From positions 1 to 10,944 of the forward strand of contig CAMTFK010000157.1 in the NCBI GenBank assembly GCA_947071285.1: a stretch of 10,944 nt of DNA, written 5' to 3'. This DNA is from an uncultured Bacteroides sp. Its GTDB lineage: Bacteria > Bacteroidota > Bacteroidia > Bacteroidales > Bacteroidaceae. Both the position numbers and the translations under genes were made by a program. This document shows positions 1 to 5,795 of the stretch, one piece after another (position 1 is the first letter of the stretch; every line of letters starts with the position of its first letter). Below the pieces are notes generated by a model. That model saw nothing but the letters and a program-made list of their open reading frames with translations, was not told the origin of the DNA and ran no database searches.

Positions 1-55
1 CACCGATATCTACACTATCCTCTTCGTCGGCAGCGTAGATGTGTATAAGAGACAG
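1..55 (+). other. Residual Illumina Nextera i5 adapter (sequencing artefact)
   Basis: The first 55 bases read as a Nextera library end. Bases 1-15 match the end of the P5 flow-cell oligo with one mismatch (T at 7 where P5 has G). Bases 16-23, TATCCTCT, equal the i5 index I know as 503. Bases 24-55 match the Nextera read-1 primer with one C missing after base 36 and end in the Tn5 mosaic end (AGATGTGTATAAGAGACAG, 37-55). Genomic sequence therefore begins at 56. The match to the adapter is seen in the sequence; the index identity is from memory. It is not a natural transposon end, because barcode and P5 are attached in the correct order. Confidence 0.97.
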
Positions 56-82
56 ATTATAAGATACTTAAATAATTATTTA

Positions 83-90
83 TATCTTTG
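83..90 (+). promoter_or_regulatory. Putative Bacteroidota -7 promoter box for the TPR lipoprotein gene
   Basis: TATCTTTG fits the Bacteroidota -7 consensus TAnnTTTG and lies 23 bases before the ATG at 114, giving a short leader of about 17 bases. No convincing -33 element is visible; it would fall at about 58-66, right beside the adapter junction, so upstream control sequence is mostly missing from this contig. Confidence 0.5.
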
Positions 91-113
91 CTGTCAACAA
101 AGCAACCGACCTT

Positions 114-1817
114 ATGGCAAACCTAAAGATTACGACAGCATTACTTACTGTTTTATTACTACTATCTTCTTGTTCACACAATAGCGAAACAGGAACATTA
201 TTCTCACATGCCGATGCAATTATGGAAGAATATCCCGACAGTGCACTCCGATTATTGGACTTACCGCCGGAAGAAATAGAAGAACTTTCCGACAAAGAAT
301 GCGCGCGCTATGCATTGCTACTTGCACGTGCCACGGATAAGTGCAAGCTCTCCTTGTTCGACTGTGACTCGTTACTAAACGTAGCATTACGCAATTATGA
401 TGACGATGAAAAAGAGAAAGCAGTGGCACTACTCTACAAAGGAAGACTCGCCGTGGAGATAGAAAAGAAAGAAGAAGCTATTTCATATTTCCAAGAAGGA
501 CTGACCATTATACAGAATTTCCCGAAAGCACTTAAAATAAAGAAATTACTACTCAGTTCATTAGGGAATATCTATTTTGACGCCGGATATTATGACGAAT
601 CTATCGGGATGTACAAAGCTTTGTATCAGTGCTGTACCACAGAATTGGACAAATCAATGGCACTAAACAATATTAGTACATATTATTGCATAATAGATGA
701 AGAAGACTCTACCCTAATGATTCAGCGTAAAGCTCTAAACTATGCTATAGCCTCGGGAGATTCTCTACAGATTGCAATGTCCAAACACAATTTAAGCCTG
801 GAATTTGATGGATTTGACGAACTTGATTCTGCTTTGTATTATGCGCAAAGTGCCCTCAGAATACTGCCTCAAAAAGAAAACCATGGAATTTACTATTCCA
901 ATCTCGGAAATATACTTCTAAAGACCGGGAGAAACAAAGATTCAGCTTTATATTATTTAACTGAAGCTTTAGAAGATATCCCCATTGAAGGTAAGATCTC
1001 TTGTTTAAAAAGTTTATATAATCTTGAAAAGGAAAACAGAGATTACGAAACAGCAAATATCTATCTGGAAGAACACTCTGCCATCATAGATTCTTTATAT
1101 TGCATAGAACAGTCATCCGAAATGCAACAGTTGATTTATGAGTACAACACAAAAATGCGAGTACAAGAAGAACAATTTAAAGGAAAGCGCATCATACAAT
1201 ACACCACCGCCGGCTTTATAATCGTTTGTCTTCTAATTATACTCATCTATCAAAACCGCATAAACCGGAAAAAACGGCTTCAGCTCCAATACGAGCAATC
1301 CTTAGAGCAAACACAGAATAAATTGTCTGCTTTAGAAACCACTATTGAAAATAATCAGCTAATGATTACCTTACTACAACAGAAACAGAGCGATTTAAAG
1401 CAAGAACATGAAAACAAGAAACAACAAATAGAAGAAAGAGAGCACGCCATAGCTTGCTTAAAAAAAGAGAAACAACAGCTAATCGATTGGCTGTTTGCTC
1501 AAAGCAGTATTTATAAAAGAGTGATTACCTTGTCAGAGCAAACCGCTACGAATAAAAAGCAAATGAAAGCTTTGACTACTACAGAACAGGAACAATTGAA
1601 AAAGACAGTATTCGGAATATACAAAAGCTATATATCTTTCCTCCATAATGAATACCCCAAACTAACAGAAAATGACCAATTGCTCCTTTGCCTACAGGAA
1701 ACTTCTCTTGATCCATTATCTATTGCAATTTGTTTTGGTTATACTGATACACATCCTCTCAACCAGAAAAAATACAGACTAAAGGAGAGGATGAGTGAAG
1801 AAAAAAGTAAGATGTGA
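114..1817 (+). CDS. TPR lipoprotein with transmembrane, coiled-coil and degenerate HTH-like C-terminus
   Basis: A 567-residue protein of the Bacteroidales type that combines tetratricopeptide repeats with a membrane segment and a cytoplasmic tail. The N-terminus is a lipoprotein signal peptide with lipobox LSSC (Cys20). TPR-like helix pairs are visible at roughly 104-134, 145-175, 180-211, 236-250 and 258-289. A single membrane helix spans about 360-379, followed by Arg/Lys-rich residues (cytoplasmic side expected), then a Gln/Glu/Lys-rich coiled coil at about 385-456. The last 50 residues (LTENDQLLLCLQ, then KKYRLKERM) resemble the helix-turn-helix-like end of related Bacteroidales proteins, but the middle of that unit is poorly conserved. 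Inference: an envelope sensor that may act on transcription or scaffold a partner. A signal-peptidase II signal and an internal membrane helix in one protein is unusual, so the N-terminal helix might instead be an uncleaved anchor. The ATG follows a TAnnTTTG box. Target and ligand are unknown. Confidence 0.85.
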   Translation: MANLKITTALLTVLLLLSSCSHNSETGTLFSHADAIMEEYPDSALRLLDLPPEEIEELSDKECARYALLLARATDKCKLSLFDCDSLLNVALRNYDDDEKEKAVALLYKGRLAVEIEKKEEAISYFQEGLTIIQNFPKALKIKKLLLSSLGNIYFDAGYYDESIGMYKALYQCCTTELDKSMALNNISTYYCIIDEEDSTLMIQRKALNYAIASGDSLQIAMSKHNLSLEFDGFDELDSALYYAQSALRILPQKENHGIYYSNLGNILLKTGRNKDSALYYLTEALEDIPIEGKISCLKSLYNLEKENRDYETANIYLEEHSAIIDSLYCIEQSSEMQQLIYEYNTKMRVQEEQFKGKRIIQYTTAGFIIVCLLIILIYQNRINRKKRLQLQYEQSLEQTQNKLSALETTIENNQLMITLLQQKQSDLKQEHENKKQQIEEREHAIACLKKEKQQLIDWLFAQSSIYKRVITLSEQTATNKKQMKALTTTEQEQLKKTVFGIYKSYISFLHNEYPKLTENDQLLLCLQETSLDPLSIAICFGYTDTHPLNQKKYRLKERMSEEKSKM

Positions 1818-1904
1818 CTACACATTCCACTATCCATCTATTTACCAGCACATTACGATTTTATAGTGTGACTGCAAAAATGCATTCATCATAATTGTTT
1901 GCCC

Positions 1905-1912
1905 TAACTTTG
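1905..1912 (+). promoter_or_regulatory. Putative -7 promoter box for the DUF3244-like gene and downstream lipoprotein
   Basis: TAACTTTG followed by CA matches the Bacteroidota -7 consensus TAnnTTTG. It sits 29 bases before the ATG at 1942, inside the 124-base gap after the TPR gene. No clear -33 TTTG at the usual spacing was found. The 1942 and 2361 genes are separated by only 35 bases with no further promoter-like box, so this site probably serves both. Confidence 0.55.
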
Positions 1913-1941
1913 CAACCATAAACCAACAAATTATTATCGTA

Positions 1942-2325
1942 ATGAAAACAAAATCATTATTTATTCTATTATCGGTATTATTCATCATACCGGTGAATGC
2001 AATGCCACACAAAAGGCATCGGCACAAAATACAGGCCCAAATTATTCATTCACATTCAAAGTCTATCTTTCGGAGCCCTTTATTTCTTAACCTAACCGCC
2101 GATGAAGCAGATGACAATTTAACTATTACTTTCCAATCAGCCTTAGAGGAAGCAGACATCACTGTGACTGATAAGAACGGAAATGTAGTTGCTACTGAAT
2201 TCAAGTCCTCCATTTATGAAGGAAAAACAGTTTGTGTCCCAAATTCTGATTCTTATCCCTATCTGGTAGAGATAACTTCCCCTCGTTTAGATATAGAAGC
2301 AGAGATAACATCTGAAGATTATTAA
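1942..2325 (+). CDS. Small secreted DUF3244-like protein with a His-rich N-terminus
   Basis: A 127-residue secreted protein. Residues 1-20 form a classical signal peptide ending VNA, with cleavage expected before Met21; there is no cysteine, so it is not a lipoprotein. The mature start is strongly basic and holds five histidines between residues 23 and 38. Residues 45-127 form an alternating beta-rich domain (LTITFQSALEEADITVTD, then a VYEG/IYEG-like turn at 91-94, then YLVEITSP) that resembles the small Bacteroidota DUF3244 family, whose function I do not know. Assignment is from pattern memory, not a profile search. It lies 35 bases upstream of the large lipoprotein gene on the same strand, probably co-transcribed. 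Possible roles are a small periplasmic partner of the next gene or of the TPR sensor; neither is shown. Confidence 0.8.
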   Translation: MKTKSLFILLSVLFIIPVNAMPHKRHRHKIQAQIIHSHSKSIFRSPLFLNLTADEADDNLTITFQSALEEADITVTDKNGNVVATEFKSSIYEGKTVCVPNSDSYPYLVEITSPRLDIEAEITSEDY

Positions 2326-2360
2326 GTTAACCATAGTACTAATTTAAAACATTTACGATT

Positions 2361-3974
2361 ATGAAAAAGTATTTTATAAGTCTATTCTGCATCGCTGCAT
2401 TTTGCGCTTGCACAGACCAAGTCAATGAACTCTCGACACAGCCCGATGAGTCTCAATCAAAAACAATTAATCAGGCTCCTTTAGATCAAGTGACGGCACA
2501 AAAGAAGTTTGCCAAAGTATTGTCAAAAGCTGCTTCTAACAGTCTTGACGTGCGCAAGTTTCTTAAAAATGAAGCTGTGGCACAATTCGATAATGATTAT
2601 GACATATTCTATCCCTTGGTAAAAAACAAAATAGTATGTGATAATCAAAGTTTCAGAAACGTTTTATTGTCTTACTGCGAAGACGAGAATGAACTGAATC
2701 AGATTGAACAATCGGTCCCCTTATTGAATATAATGATTCCGGATCTATCTTTATTCTGGGATTTCAATGCAGAAAAATGGAATGTTGATGATAAAGAAGT
2801 ATCTGTAATATGCCGCAACGACGAAAGCAATACCCTATACGAAGATGGTGAAGATATCGGAAAGATGACAGCAGGAGACATCCCTGACTTCCCTTGCCTC
2901 GTAGTAAAAAATAACGAACGCATGAAAGTCTCCAGTGTCAACACCAGATCAGGAGAGGCCAGTTATGAATTTATAAGCGATGCCTTTGACGGCAGCAAAA
3001 GAAAACCTCAAACACGGCACTATGAAGAAGACATCTATTTGCAACCTACAGAAAATTTGGAAGCATACGTTGATAGCAGCGAGGTTATGTCGTCAGTAGG
3101 AGCAGCATGGCGTGAATTCAAAAATGTCCCCAATGCCTTTCAAAGAGATTATATCTATTATGGTATAACTAAAGCGAATAAACCCGGAACGTTAAATAGA
3201 TATATCAGAGAAAAATTATATCGATTCAGAATCGCTGCCAACGCGTACAATACCATTCACGATAGCACTCAAGATCCAACTCTCCAAGATACGCAGAAAA
3301 ATAAGGGATATCTGACTAATGGAGAAATAGTTCAGAAGATATGGACAGAAGGAAAGTTTGAGTTCGTCTTTAAATCGTATATATCAGGCGAGAACAGTAA
3401 AGACGCAATGGAAACTAAACTTACATTTTCTGTTGACCCAAGAGATGTATTCTCATTAGAGAAGATACATTTAAAACACAAGAACTCCACAGCGTTCCGA
3501 CAATCCAAGAACTTCTATACAGTGAATACCGACAATTTAAAATCAAAATGGATCTATCCCAAAAGTATAGACAAGAATGCAAACGATATGGTTTTCACAT
3601 TACCGTGGGATTTGTATGGCAAATCTCTATCTATCTTCATGTTTGTAGAAGAACGGGATAACGGCCAAATAATCACTCAAGAGAAAACTGTTGTAAGTGA
3701 GTTTGTCAATAAAGCAGACTTCTCAATTGAAGGAAGCGGCAGCATAGGAAAAGTCAGTTTATCAGCTAAACTGGGGTATGGTTTTTCTCATACCAAAACT
3801 GTATCAAATAAGGCAACTATTCAGACCACAGTAGAATCAGATCCATTAGGAACATTATATTTTCAATACAATGATCCTATCATCCGCGATGAAATCAATG
3901 GAACTTATAAATTATATAACGTTTCCAGTGGTAGCGTAGTAGCGACACTCTTACCCGTCGATTCATCTAAGTAA
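2361..3974 (+). CDS. Large lipoprotein of unknown function, beta-rich C-terminus
   Basis: A 537-residue lipoprotein; I recognise the style of an uncharacterised Bacteroidota family but no function. Signal peptide residues 1-16, lipobox FCAC with Cys17, then polar residues TDQ. Residues 30-65 look like a flexible or helical linker; residues 66-130 are a compact region with FDNDYDIFYPLVKNK and a string of aromatic and acidic residues; residues 170-190 hold a DIPDFPCLVVKNNER segment; 240-300 is mixed and helical. From about 330 onward the chain is mainly beta: FVFKSYISGE, then LPWDLYGKSLSIFMFVEERD (415-433), then a Ser/Thr/Gly-rich stretch (446-500) alternating small polar and hydrophobic residues. 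No catalytic motif is evident. Start is the first ATG, 35 bases after the DUF3244-like gene; a strong hairpin follows the TAA stop. Confidence 0.85.
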   Translation: MKKYFISLFCIAAFCACTDQVNELSTQPDESQSKTINQAPLDQVTAQKKFAKVLSKAASNSLDVRKFLKNEAVAQFDNDYDIFYPLVKNKIVCDNQSFRNVLLSYCEDENELNQIEQSVPLLNIMIPDLSLFWDFNAEKWNVDDKEVSVICRNDESNTLYEDGEDIGKMTAGDIPDFPCLVVKNNERMKVSSVNTRSGEASYEFISDAFDGSKRKPQTRHYEEDIYLQPTENLEAYVDSSEVMSSVGAAWREFKNVPNAFQRDYIYYGITKANKPGTLNRYIREKLYRFRIAANAYNTIHDSTQDPTLQDTQKNKGYLTNGEIVQKIWTEGKFEFVFKSYISGENSKDAMETKLTFSVDPRDVFSLEKIHLKHKNSTAFRQSKNFYTVNTDNLKSKWIYPKSIDKNANDMVFTLPWDLYGKSLSIFMFVEERDNGQIITQEKTVVSEFVNKADFSIEGSGSIGKVSLSAKLGYGFSHTKTVSNKATIQTTVESDPLGTLYFQYNDPIIRDEINGTYKLYNVSSGSVVATLLPVDSSK

Positions 3975-3983
3975 AAAAAAAGT

Positions 3984-4037
3984 TTACCTATAAGTAGCTT
4001 TCGGATTATGATTATCCGGCTTGCTACTTATAGGTAA
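3984..4037 (+). terminator. Long perfect hairpin after the large lipoprotein gene
   Basis: Bases 3984-3998 (TTACCTATAAGTAGC) are the exact reverse complement of 4023-4037, a 15-bp stem. Inside it a second 5-bp stem, CGGAT (4002-4006) with ATCCG (4014-4018), extends the structure. It begins ten bases after the stop codon, is preceded by nine A (3973-3981) and followed by an AT-rich tract without a clean U run. Most likely a transcription terminator or 3' stabilising hairpin for the 1942-3974 unit. No TAnnTTTG box lies between it and the gene at 4059, so it may only partly block read-through. Confidence 0.7.
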
Positions 4038-4058
4038 TTAATATTATAATACTAAATT

Positions 4059-4487
4059 ATGAAACTAACATACTACTTTCTATTAATAGCCGCATTATTA
4101 CTAACAGCCTGTGATAATGGTGAGGACGAAGAAAAAGAATTCATCATGACTACTCCCCCTATTGGAGAAACCTTTGAAGGATCGGAAACATCTATAACAT
4201 TTGAGAGCGAAGACAGTGTCAGTATCCGCATCCTTACTCCAGAAAAGAGAATGAAACACCCGGAAGGAAAATCCAAGTATTTATTTGACAATGGAAAAGT
4301 GCAGATATTAAATCCGCACGAACCTTCTTTTCCCATTAACGAAGCAACAGAAACTTTCGTCAGGTCCTTTGAGGGTCGTTTCACCAGCAACAATAGATTA
4401 GAAGCCCGGTTTACAATAATATCGGAACATGCGTACTGCAGTATGATGGGATCAGGCCTTTGGTATCGCGTTAAATATCCTCAATAA
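4059..4487 (+). CDS. Small acidic, probably surface-exposed lipoprotein of unknown function
   Basis: A 142-residue protein. Signal peptide 1-17 with lipobox LTAC, Cys18, followed by an acidic run (DNGEDEEKE, 19-27). Acidic residues directly after the lipid-bearing cysteine act as a surface-export signal in studied Bacteroidota lipoproteins, so outer-leaflet exposure is a reasonable inference. The rest (about 35-142) is a small beta-rich domain: TSITFESEDSVSIRIL, then YLFDNGKVQIL, FEGRFTSNNRLEARFTII and a closing LWYRVKYPQ. The pattern is that of a compact beta-sandwich or beta-barrel, but I cannot name the family. It follows the 3984-4037 hairpin by 21 bases with no visible promoter of its own, and its stop codon is separated by a single codon from the next ATG in the same frame. 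Confidence 0.75.
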   Translation: MKLTYYFLLIAALLLTACDNGEDEEKEFIMTTPPIGETFEGSETSITFESEDSVSIRILTPEKRMKHPEGKSKYLFDNGKVQILNPHEPSFPINEATETFVRSFEGRFTSNNRLEARFTIISEHAYCSMMGSGLWYRVKYPQ

Positions 4488-4490
4488 AGG

Positions 4491-4814
4491 ATGCCTTCCT
4501 CTCGTACTCAGAAAGAGAAAATGCTTCGACTACGCTTAAAATCTCCAACTGATGGCAAAGCAATACATGAAAAGTGGAACCCAATGAAAGGATATTCGGG
4601 GGAATTTCCCAGTGGTAACTCACCCGGTTATTATTATAATCTAGAACTTGATGCTCTCCGTCACTGGACTTATGGAGGAGTTGCGGGACTGAAAGCCGTA
4701 GTTAACGGACATTACACAGTATCTTTCCAATACTATGAATCCATTAAGGAAATACAGAGCCAGTGTGATATGAGAGATTATGGATATCAATTGTCTGTAG
4801 GATATACATTCTAA
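4491..4814 (+). pseudogene. Probable C-terminal remnant of an outer-membrane beta-barrel protein
   Basis: An open stretch of 107 codons in the same frame as the preceding lipoprotein, after TAA and one AGG codon. There is no signal peptide; the first 30 residues are basic and polar and do not look like a true N-terminus. From about residue 46 the chain alternates aromatic/hydrophobic and polar residues (GYYYNLELDALRHW, GGVAGLKAVVNGHYTVSFQYYES, YGYQLSVGYTF) and ends in Tyr-Thr-Phe. A terminal phenylalanine on the last strand is the classical BAM-recognition ending of outer-membrane barrels. The piece is long enough for only about three or four strands and has no export signal, so a 5'-truncated gene or decayed copy is the best reading. 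An unrelated small secreted domain cannot be excluded. Another frame is stop-free only over 4475-4549, giving no clear rescue of an upstream part. Confidence 0.5.
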
Positions 4815-5072
4815 ATCATAGGCTTTAAGAATTCATAGTCTTTCCAAATCTTGAAATATCATGTTTTTTACGAATTTCATTCCGCAAAAAACATGATATT
4901 TCGGGATTTACGTTTATTATCTAAATCAATCTCACCATGAGAATTATCGGACGGCCAATAATAATTACTCAATCCTTTTATCGTCTTCAATTGCTGTAAT
5001 ACATACTAAATGTAATACAATCGCAAAAAGTCGTCCTTATTTCTGTTATAGTCACCCCAAAAATTCACATAG
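4815..5072. other. AT-rich intergenic region with a 17-bp inverted repeat
   Basis: This gap joins the AT-rich left module to the core genes on the right. I see no credible coding frame, no tRNA and no TAnnTTTG box pointing at a neighbour. It holds the inverted repeat at 4853-4902, and a short 9-bp direct repeat TGTAATACA at 4995-5003 and 5011-5019 that is probably chance in such AT-rich DNA. The mgsA terminator begins at its right end. Confidence 0.6.
4853..4902. repeat. 17-bp perfect inverted repeat (hairpin)
   Basis: Bases 4853-4869 (GAAATATCATGTTTTTT) are the exact reverse complement of 4886-4902, with a 16-base loop. It begins 38 bases after the stop of the barrel remnant. It could terminate transcription from the + strand genes, but the T and A runs are on the loop side of the stem and not after it, so a conventional intrinsic terminator is doubtful. 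The symmetry would also fit a protein-binding site or the end of a decayed element. Confidence 0.65.
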
Positions 5073-5111
5073 AAAAAGGGGAAGACTTTCCAAACACGAA
5101 AGCCTTCCCCT
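5073..5111 (-). terminator. Intrinsic terminator of mgsA
   Basis: Reading the - strand after the mgsA stop, AGGGGAAGGCTTTC (5111-5098) pairs with 5090-5077 over 14 positions, the single imperfect pair being a G-U wobble in the mgsA-sense RNA but an A-C mismatch in the opposite strand. A run of five U follows immediately (5077-5073, sharing the last pair). The wobble asymmetry and U tract both assign it to the - strand. It starts 34 bases past the stop codon. Confidence 0.85.
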
Positions 5112-5145
5112 CATTTTATTCCCATCGGAGAACTCGTCTTCTCCT

Positions 5146-5667
5146 TTATCCTTTCTTTTTCTTCCGCTTCTTTGCAGACTCCACCGCCTCGGCAACCACC
5201 GGTTTATTTTCAAATCGCTTGGTATAACCGGTATAATCCGGAACAGTGCGCTCATACGTCGGGTCAACGAACAACGGACTCGAAATGATATGGTCTGCCG
5301 TACTGCGGTTGCAGCAGAAGACGATATTCTCTACTCCGGCAAGGCGGGTCAATGCCTTTACATCCGTATCGTGCGGCTGCAAAGTCATGGGGTCGGTGAA
5401 GAAGAAAAGGTAATCAATCTCACCGTCCACAATGCGGGAACCCATCTGCTGGTCGCCACCTAAAGGACCGGATTTCAAGATAGTGAAGTCCCACTTAACA
5501 TCGGGATGTTTTTCTTTGAGGGCTTCGAGGATGAGTGTCCCCGTAGTGCCTGTACAATAGAACTTGTGCCCCATCAGCAGTTCCGAGTTCCAGAGAACCC
5601 ACTCGATGAGGTCTTTCTTCATGGCATCGTGTGCCACCAGTCCAATCTTTCTAACTAATTTTTCCAT
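5146..5667 (-). CDS. mgsA: Methylglyoxal synthase
   Basis: MgsA converts dihydroxyacetone phosphate to methylglyoxal and phosphate in the cytoplasm, the entry to the methylglyoxal bypass that relieves sugar-phosphate build-up when phosphate is short. The 173-residue protein covers the whole MGS-like fold. Visible signatures are VAHD (11-14), the phosphate-binding CTGTTGTL segment (38-45), and SGPLGGDQQMGSRI (66-79), which carries the catalytic aspartate (Asp72, equivalent to Asp71 of the E. coli enzyme); His99 and Asp102 correspond to the other active-site residues, E. coli His98 and Asp101. It is slightly longer than the E. coli protein, ending in a lysine-rich tail (165-173) not needed for the fold. 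The start Met is followed at once by conserved sequence. It has its own terminator downstream; upstream lies a 32-bp inverted repeat and no clear -7 box, so its promoter is unclear. Confidence 0.96.
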   Translation of the reverse strand: MEKLVRKIGLVAHDAMKKDLIEWVLWNSELLMGHKFYCTGTTGTLILEALKEKHPDVKWDFTILKSGPLGGDQQMGSRIVDGEIDYLFFFTDPMTLQPHDTDVKALTRLAGVENIVFCCNRSTADHIISSPLFVDPTYERTVPDYTGYTKRFENKPVVAEAVESAKKRKKKKG

Positions 5668-5685
5668 AAGCTGAAACTGTTTATT

Positions 5686-5790
5686 TCACCACAGATTACA
5701 CAGATTAACACAGATTTTCTTCATTTGTTTTTATATCAAATAACACACACATAAAGCTAAATCTGTGTTAATCTGTGTAATCTGTGGTGA
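5686..5790. repeat. 32-bp perfect inverted repeat built of tandem CACAGATTA-type units
   Basis: Bases 5686-5717 are the exact reverse complement of 5759-5790; 41 bases separate the arms. Each arm is itself a tandem array: CACAGATTA, CACAGATTAA and CACAGATT follow one another. The element fills most of the 128-base gap between the GT2 gene and mgsA, ending 5 bases from the GT2 stop codon. I recall very similar CACAGATTACACAGATT strings scattered between genes in Bacteroidota and other bacterial genomes, so this is probably a dispersed intergenic palindrome (REP-like). In RNA it would fold into a very stable long hairpin at the 3' end of the GT2 transcript and could separate it from mgsA. Confidence 0.9.
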
Positions 5791-5795
5791 GAAAG

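Noticed and set aside
37..55. Tn5 mosaic-end sequence as evidence of a natural transposon
   Set aside because: It is joined to the read-1 primer, an index and P5 in library order, so it comes from tagmentation, not from a mobile element.
1849..1870. A 7-bp imperfect stem after the TPR gene as a terminator
   Set aside because: The stem is short, AT-rich with one G-U pair, and no U tract follows.
4995..5019. Direct repeat TGTAATACA as an operator or attachment site
   Set aside because: Nine-base repeats in AT-rich DNA are readily expected by chance, and no integrase, tRNA gene or promoter is nearby.
5686..5790. The CACAGATTA repeats as a CRISPR array
   Set aside because: Units are 9-10 bases with no spacers and are arranged as two inverted arms, unlike the 24-40 base direct repeats with unique spacers of a CRISPR.
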